This document shows, one piece after another, positions 60,259 through 64,000 of a stretch of 64,000 bases of DNA. The DNA comes from Pseudomonas putida (GTDB taxonomy: Bacteria > Pseudomonadota > Gammaproteobacteria > Pseudomonadales > Pseudomonadaceae), in assembly GCF_028682395.1 (NCBI RefSeq), contig NZ_JANHLC010000010.1:62001-126000 (forward strand), written 5' to 3'. Under the pieces are notes generated by a model that saw nothing but the letters and a program-made list of their open reading frames with translations, was not told the DNA's origin and did not search any database. The position numbers and the translations under genes were made by a program. The first letter of the stretch is position 1. Every line of letters starts with the position of its first letter.

Positions 60259-60656
60259 AGGGTCCTCCGATGTCCAGAAGGTATCTATAGCATTTTTATT
60301 ATTTTTTTAGAAGGGATCTACGGTTATTTTATCTTCACTCTAGATTGTCTCTAGTAGATGATTTTATCTATTCTTGCCGGTTCTACTCGGCATGGATGCG
60401 GAAGGTTGACACGATTCTGAATAGAGCTTGAGGAAGGCCAGCTTGGTGGTGGGCACAATGAGTACCGAACGAGGCAGTCGCTTTCGATGGTCATTGGCCC
60501 CCCCCCTATAGAGCAATCAAAGGTTAAGAGTGATTAGAAGAAGGCATAGAGAATCTAACGCGAAAGAAAAGGCTCTCGGCCGCTTTATGTTCACTTGGGA
60601 CGATTAATTTTTACCTGGCACCCCCATCCTCTGAACGTACAAGAGGAGTTCCGTTC
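60259..60656. other. Intergenic region with a 9-C run
   Basis: About 400 bases without a supported gene. Just left of 60300 is an A/T-rich tract and near 60500 a run of nine C residues. A possible island junction lies here, but I found no tRNA fragment or direct repeat. Confidence 0.35.
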
Positions 60657-60851
60657 GTGAGGATAATTCGTCTAAAAGAAGTTATAGGGTCTACAGGTCT
60701 GGCTCGGTCGACCATTTACAAATTTGTATCCGTTGGAGTGTTTCCAAAACCTATTTCGCTAGGTGATCGCTGTGTCGGATGGCTGGAGAGTGAGGTTCAA
60801 GATTGGATCTTGGGTAAAGTCAAAGAGCGTGATCTGAGCACGGGGGCGTGA
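60657..60851 (+). CDS. AlpA-family transcriptional regulator
   Basis: A 64-residue regulator, GTG start with AGAGGAG 8 bases upstream. It reads IRLKEVIGSTGLARSTIYKF then FPKPISLGDRCVGWLESEVQ and DWILGKVKERD, the complete AlpA pattern (helix-turn-helix, R-S-T-I-Y, P-x-x-x-x-L-G, W-x-x-x-E-V). AlpA proteins regulate excision and integrase genes in P4-like and other integrated elements. It is followed after 358 bases by a YfjJ-type gene, a common pairing on genomic islands. Confidence 0.93.
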   Translation: MRIIRLKEVIGSTGLARSTIYKFVSVGVFPKPISLGDRCVGWLESEVQDWILGKVKERDLSTGA

Positions 60852-61209
60852 TGTAAATTCGTCTTCAGTGTGATGCCATAAATGTTAAGCAGATTTTGAG
60901 GAGGCACCATGATGGCGTGTTTTTCATTCATGGTGTTTTTCCAGAGTGAAGTTGATGTGGAATATGTTGAGCTTATGCTGATTCTGTTGCTTGTTAGTTG
61001 AGTGAATGACTCTGAGTATTGTCGGTATTGGTAATATGCCTTAGTAATGGGTGGTGTTGATGTGCATGCTATGTCTTATTGGTTTTGGTTGGTATGTAGG
61101 GGGGTTGTAAGGGGTCTATTTGTATGGGGGTAGTGTTGATGTGCGAAGGTGATAAATAAAATTTTACTTGAGGTGCTGAGTATATGAAACTAAGCGCCGG
61201 AGCTCTAAA
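60852..61209. other. AT-rich gap between AlpA and YfjJ-like genes
   Basis: A 358-base, T/G-rich region. I see no gene. A direct promoter motif cannot be named with confidence. Confidence 0.35.
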
Positions 61210-61866
61210 ATGATTAGACACCCTAAGAACACCAATCTCACCCTTCACTATGAAGGTGTTTATGAAGGCTTGGCCGTGCAGGCGGATAAGGCACCCTTTA
61301 TTCAGGAGTACCTATGTCGTCTTCACCAGACGGTCGCTCGATCGCTTAACCAATACCCTCGTGTGTTTGCATTCAGATTTGATCTACGGCTGCCCGCTGA
61401 TATTAAGTTACCCGATTATGCTTTCACGAACGAGGTCGTTGACCGTTTCATCGAATCCTTTAAGGCCAAGATCAAACACAATCGCCAGATGGCGAAACTA
61501 GTGAATAAGCACGCACATGACACGAAGGTGCGTTACGTCTGGGCTAAGGAGCAAGGACAGCAAGGGCGACCGCATCATCACTTCGCGATTTTGCTCAATT
61601 ATGATGCCTTCAATGCGTTGGGTAGGATCGAATCAGGCAGGGACAATATGTTTAATCGCTTGGAAGGCGCGTGGGCAAGTGCTTTAGGGTTGCCAGTAGA
61701 AGCTGTCAAGGGGTTGGTCGAGATTCCAGATAATCCCTACTACCACCTGCATCGTAATGAGCTAGCTGGACAGGCAGCCTTCTTCTATCGTGCGAGCTAT
61801 CTGTGTAAGTCGAGCACGAAGGTTTTTGGTGGAGGTTCCCACGGTTTCGGATGCAGTAGAAGCTGA
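61210..61866 (+). CDS. YagK/YfjJ (inovirus Gp2-like) protein
   Basis: A 218-residue protein of the inovirus Gp2/YagK-YfjJ family. It begins MIRHPKNTNLTLHYEGVYEG. Typical segments are VFAFRFDLRLPADIKLPD, YVWAKEQGQQGRPHHHFAIL (HHH motif with adjacent strand) and FFYRASYLCKSSTKVFGGGS then HGFGCSRS at the end. The three histidines recall HUH-type replication enzymes, which would suit a role in replicating the island, as in filamentous phages. The gene looks complete. It follows AlpA on the same strand. Confidence 0.88.
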   Translation: MIRHPKNTNLTLHYEGVYEGLAVQADKAPFIQEYLCRLHQTVARSLNQYPRVFAFRFDLRLPADIKLPDYAFTNEVVDRFIESFKAKIKHNRQMAKLVNKHAHDTKVRYVWAKEQGQQGRPHHHFAILLNYDAFNALGRIESGRDNMFNRLEGAWASALGLPVEAVKGLVEIPDNPYYHLHRNELAGQAAFFYRASYLCKSSTKVFGGGSHGFGCSRS

Positions 61867-61965
61867 GCACAACGCTGAATCACGACAAAAAAATGAAAAG
61901 GGAGCCGTGACGATGGACACCCTGGCAACACCAGGGCAGTCCATCGGGCAGTATGCATATAGGAA

Positions 61966-62463
61966 TTAAAGGTAACCTCGTTCAGCCAGCGATACGCAGC
62001 CTTCATGACCAACAACGATGTGATCCAACGTCTGGGTGCCAATCATGCTGAGGGCGTTCTTGAGCGCCAGGGTTATCGTGCGATCGGCTTGACTGGGTTC
62101 CGGATCGCCGGATGGATGGTTATGTACCAGAATTACCGCTGCAGCATTAAGCTCCAACGCAATCTTGACCACTTCTCGCGGGTACACGCTGGCACAATCC
62201 AGCGTGCCTCTGAATAGCTCCCTGAAGGCGATCACTCGATGTTTGCTGTCCAGCAGTAGTAGCGCAAAGACTTCGTACTCGTGGTACTGCAGCAGTGTTT
62301 GCAGGTGGCTAAAAACCTGCTTTGGCTCAGTCAATGCCCGGCCTTTGGATAGGCGGCTCATTGCTAGTTGTTGCGCCATTTGCAGGATGTCAGCTTCGGT
62401 GACCGGAGATTCCATGACATAGGTACCGGTTGTTTCACCGGCAATCAGCTTGTGATATTTCAT
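61966..62463 (-). CDS. radC: RadC-family JAB-domain protein
   Basis: A 165-residue RadC with the metal-binding JAMM-like motif VHNHPSGDPEPSQADR. The N-terminal helix-hairpin-helix part seen in full-length RadC is missing, as is common in island-borne RadC paralogues. Other landmarks are FRELFRGTLDCASVYPREVV and DHIVVGHEGCVSLAERGYL. Such short RadC proteins accompany AlpA and YfjJ on islands and may help repair or modify DNA; the function of RadC is not settled. Confidence 0.9.
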   Translation of the reverse strand: MKYHKLIAGETTGTYVMESPVTEADILQMAQQLAMSRLSKGRALTEPKQVFSHLQTLLQYHEYEVFALLLLDSKHRVIAFRELFRGTLDCASVYPREVVKIALELNAAAVILVHNHPSGDPEPSQADRTITLALKNALSMIGTQTLDHIVVGHEGCVSLAERGYL

Positions 62464-62581
62464 ATGGGTTGTCCTGAACGAGCGTAAGCAATTTTTTCAA
62501 CGAGATGAGCCGCGGTAGAACTCCTGAGGGTTGAGTGGAAAGGGGGGGCGTTTGAATGAGGCGACGCCAATACACAACGGC

Positions 62582-62911
62582 TTAACGGTTGACGCTGAAG
62601 CTGCAACCACACTGCAGGCATTGATAGTTGTTAAGGACTTTTTCATCCATTTGTTCGCCAATGGTTGCGCCCGCGATCCCTCCTGCCACTCCGCCAAACA
62701 GTCCCCCGAGAAGAGCCCCAGCAATACTGCCAATAGCGATCCCCACGGGCCCACCGGCCACACCGAGCACCGCTCCGGTTTCAGCACCTGATAGGGCGCC
62801 GACGGCTCCACTGGCTGCACCGCCAGCGGCGCCTAATAATCCACCTGTTTGCTTACCGATATTTTTCGTGACGATGCGTCCAGAGTTACAACTTGGGCAA
62901 GGGCTATACAT
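62582..62911 (-). CDS. Zinc-ribbon and glycine-zipper protein, 109 residues
   Basis: The N-terminus MYSPCPSCNSGRIVTKNIGK carries a CxxC, and the C-terminus NNYQCLQCGCSFSVNR carries a second CxxC: together a split zinc ribbon. Between them lies a glycine/alanine-rich hydrophobic segment (GGLLGAAGGAASGAVGALSG; VGIAIGSIAGALLGGLFGGV) like a glycine zipper, which could insert in a membrane or form a helical bundle. Proteins of this plan are found on islands near RadC and defence genes. The function is unknown. Confidence 0.75.
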   Translation of the reverse strand: MYSPCPSCNSGRIVTKNIGKQTGGLLGAAGGAASGAVGALSGAETGAVLGVAGGPVGIAIGSIAGALLGGLFGGVAGGIAGATIGEQMDEKVLNNYQCLQCGCSFSVNR

Positions 62912-63566
62912 GCGCAGATCCTCTCAATTGATGAGCGTGCTAAGCGAAGTGCAGGCACGCCAAAATCCCAACTGCAGTCGATACAGGCGGGCGTTCATAG
63001 AGGTGATATAGGTCTGAGATTTTCTTAAATCGATCTCAACATGTAAAAGAAGGCGGCAAATCGATATTTTTTAGGCGTTACCAGTCGCTGTCGCACAGAT
63101 GGCACCCGTTTGACCACGCAAGGTATGTAGGACGGCTACTCCAGCATTTGGCGGGTAGCCACTCCATCTATTACTCGCGCGTAAAAATGTCAGATCTGCT
63201 ACGGGAAATGGTCTGCATCTGTTGGCGTAACGGTAGCTTCGAGTCCAGCCGTATGTACTGTATTGCATGGCTCTGCGTGTTGGGATGAGTACGTCCGTCA
63301 TAACTCATTCGCCCAATTCTGGGTTAAAAAGCTGGTAAAGTGCCACCCGCCGCATCGCTGTGGTGAAAATCTTAAAGCCGATTGCTTGGGGCAATATGCG
63401 TTGTGTCCTATACCTCGTGATGCCCCCCTTGGGTGACATAACTACCCACACGACAGACGATTAATTCAATATCGATGGCAGTGCCGATCCGGGTAGGCCC
63501 ATGTGGTGATTGCCTTCCGTTTTCCAGTGCTCGCTGCGCACCTAAAGCCTTGACAAGGATTGCACC
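62912..63566. other. Intergenic region before the helicase gene, no gene supported
   Basis: 655 bases. The leftward zinc-ribbon gene begins at its left end and the rightward helicase gene at its right end, so both promoters should be here. A 76-codon leftward frame (63071-63301) has no family and weak codon use, so I do not call it. Confidence 0.4.
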
Positions 63567-64000
63567 ATGCAACTGACCCAAGCCCCAGCCCCCGGTGCCC
63601 GTGCACTAATCCGCGATGAAGAGTGGATTATCCAGAATGCAGACCAATGTAATCTTGGCGGGTGGCAGCTTTCGTGTATTGGCGTGTCGGAAACCGTGCG
63701 CAATCGTCATGCTCTTTTCCTCACTCAGCTCGAAGACGTTACCCTGATTGATCCAGCAAAAACTGAGCTGGTGTACGACGACTCGCCCACATTTATTGCT
63801 TCGCGGCTGTTTATCGAGGCGCGTCTGCGTCAGTCGGCGCTGCAAAGCGAATCGGTAGTGATTGGTCAGCATGGGGTGATGGATGCGCTGCCGTTTCAGT
63901 TGCAGCCTGCTCATCAGGTCTTGCAGCAGCTGCGCCCGCGCTTGCTCATTGCGGACACAGTAGGTTTGGGTAAAACCCTTGAGGCCGGCATCCTTACCGC
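63567..64000 (+). CDS. N-terminal part of an SNF2/DEAD-like helicase (runs off the window)
   Basis: From the ATG at 63567 (MQLTQAPAPGARALIRDEEW) 144 residues are visible and the frame is open to base 64000. The segment LLIADTVGLGKTLEAGI is the Walker A region of SNF2/RapA-type helicases, preceded by ALPFQLQPAHQVLQQL, the Q-motif-like entry. The first 90 residues are a conserved lead-in found in large helicases of defence islands (DISARM/BREX-associated types are similar). The rest lies outside the window, so subfamily is not determinable. Confidence 0.78.
   Translation, partial: MQLTQAPAPGARALIRDEEWIIQNADQCNLGGWQLSCIGVSETVRNRHALFLTQLEDVTLIDPAKTELVYDDSPTFIASRLFIEARLRQSALQSESVVIGQHGVMDALPFQLQPAHQVLQQLRPRLLIADTVGLGKTLEAGILT

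Noticed and set aside
60490..60510. Run of nine C residues as a phase-variable switch
   Set aside because: No supported coding frame crosses it and it is not placed in a recognisable promoter; it may also be a sequencing artefact.
63071..63301. 76-codon minus-strand frame before the helicase
   Set aside because: No family, no ribosome site, codons unlike neighbours.
1..64000. CRISPR arrays, tRNA or rRNA genes
   Set aside because: Scanning found no regularly spaced direct repeats and no cloverleaf-like gene in the intergenic regions; tRNA detection by eye is limited.

Overview
The window looks like a Pseudomonas chromosome, probably fluorescens lineage. The evidence is high-GC coding sequence with G/C-ending codons, an OprD-family porin, a DUF2388 protein, a GTAGGCGCGAG-type REP hairpin, and an acyl-CoA synthetase next to a sensor/regulator pair resembling BfiS/BfiR of P. 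aeruginosa. This assignment comes from reading translations; no database was searched.

Bases 1-8.6 kb hold a peptide/opine-type ABC importer (binding protein, two permeases, two ATPases, and the start of an unidentified gene), a LysR regulator, and a divergent D-amino-acid-dehydrogenase-like oxidoreductase with a RidA deaminase. Together they suggest import and oxidation of an amino-acid-like substrate. A HigB/HigA toxin-antitoxin pair and an OprD-type porin follow. Bases 10.9-19.7 kb carry acyl-CoA dehydrogenase, actP-yjcH, an AMP-dependent acyl-CoA synthetase and a divergent PAS kinase/FixJ-type regulator pair. Bases 19.7-28 kb hold an MFS exporter, a MocR regulator, cytosine deaminase, a MetR-like LysR regulator, a MAPEG protein and a chemoreceptor.

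Bases 28.2-44.7 kb form one uninterrupted 11-gene leftward operon ending at a strong terminator. Its order is srfA, srfB, srfC, a membrane-anchored TPR-like protein, a periplasmic vWA protein, a TagT-like ATPase, a TagS-like permease, a TagR-like formylglycine-enzyme-fold protein, two coiled-coil lipoproteins and a second vWA protein. It joins SrfABC (actin-like ATPase plus dynamin/YcjX-like GTPase) to relatives of the TagQRST-PpkA envelope-sensing pathway of type VI secretion, yet no secretion structural gene is present. The first and last proteins share an N-terminal domain. A histidine kinase/NarL-type regulator pair lies directly upstream.

Bases 48.7-64 kb look like accessory DNA: a TpsB-like barrel without POTRA domains, an IS66 remnant, AT-rich genes, AlpA, an inovirus-Gp2/YfjJ-type protein, RadC and the start of an SNF2-type helicase. 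Its centrepiece is a compact four-gene operon (59138 to 52308, minus strand) encoding a dynamin-like GTPase, a HerA/DUF87 ATPase with an unusual Ser/Thr-rich insert, a WHH-type HNH nuclease toxin and an SMI1/KNR4 immunity protein. This and the Srf-Tag operon are the two best candidates for undescribed systems. No tRNA, rRNA or CRISPR array was seen.
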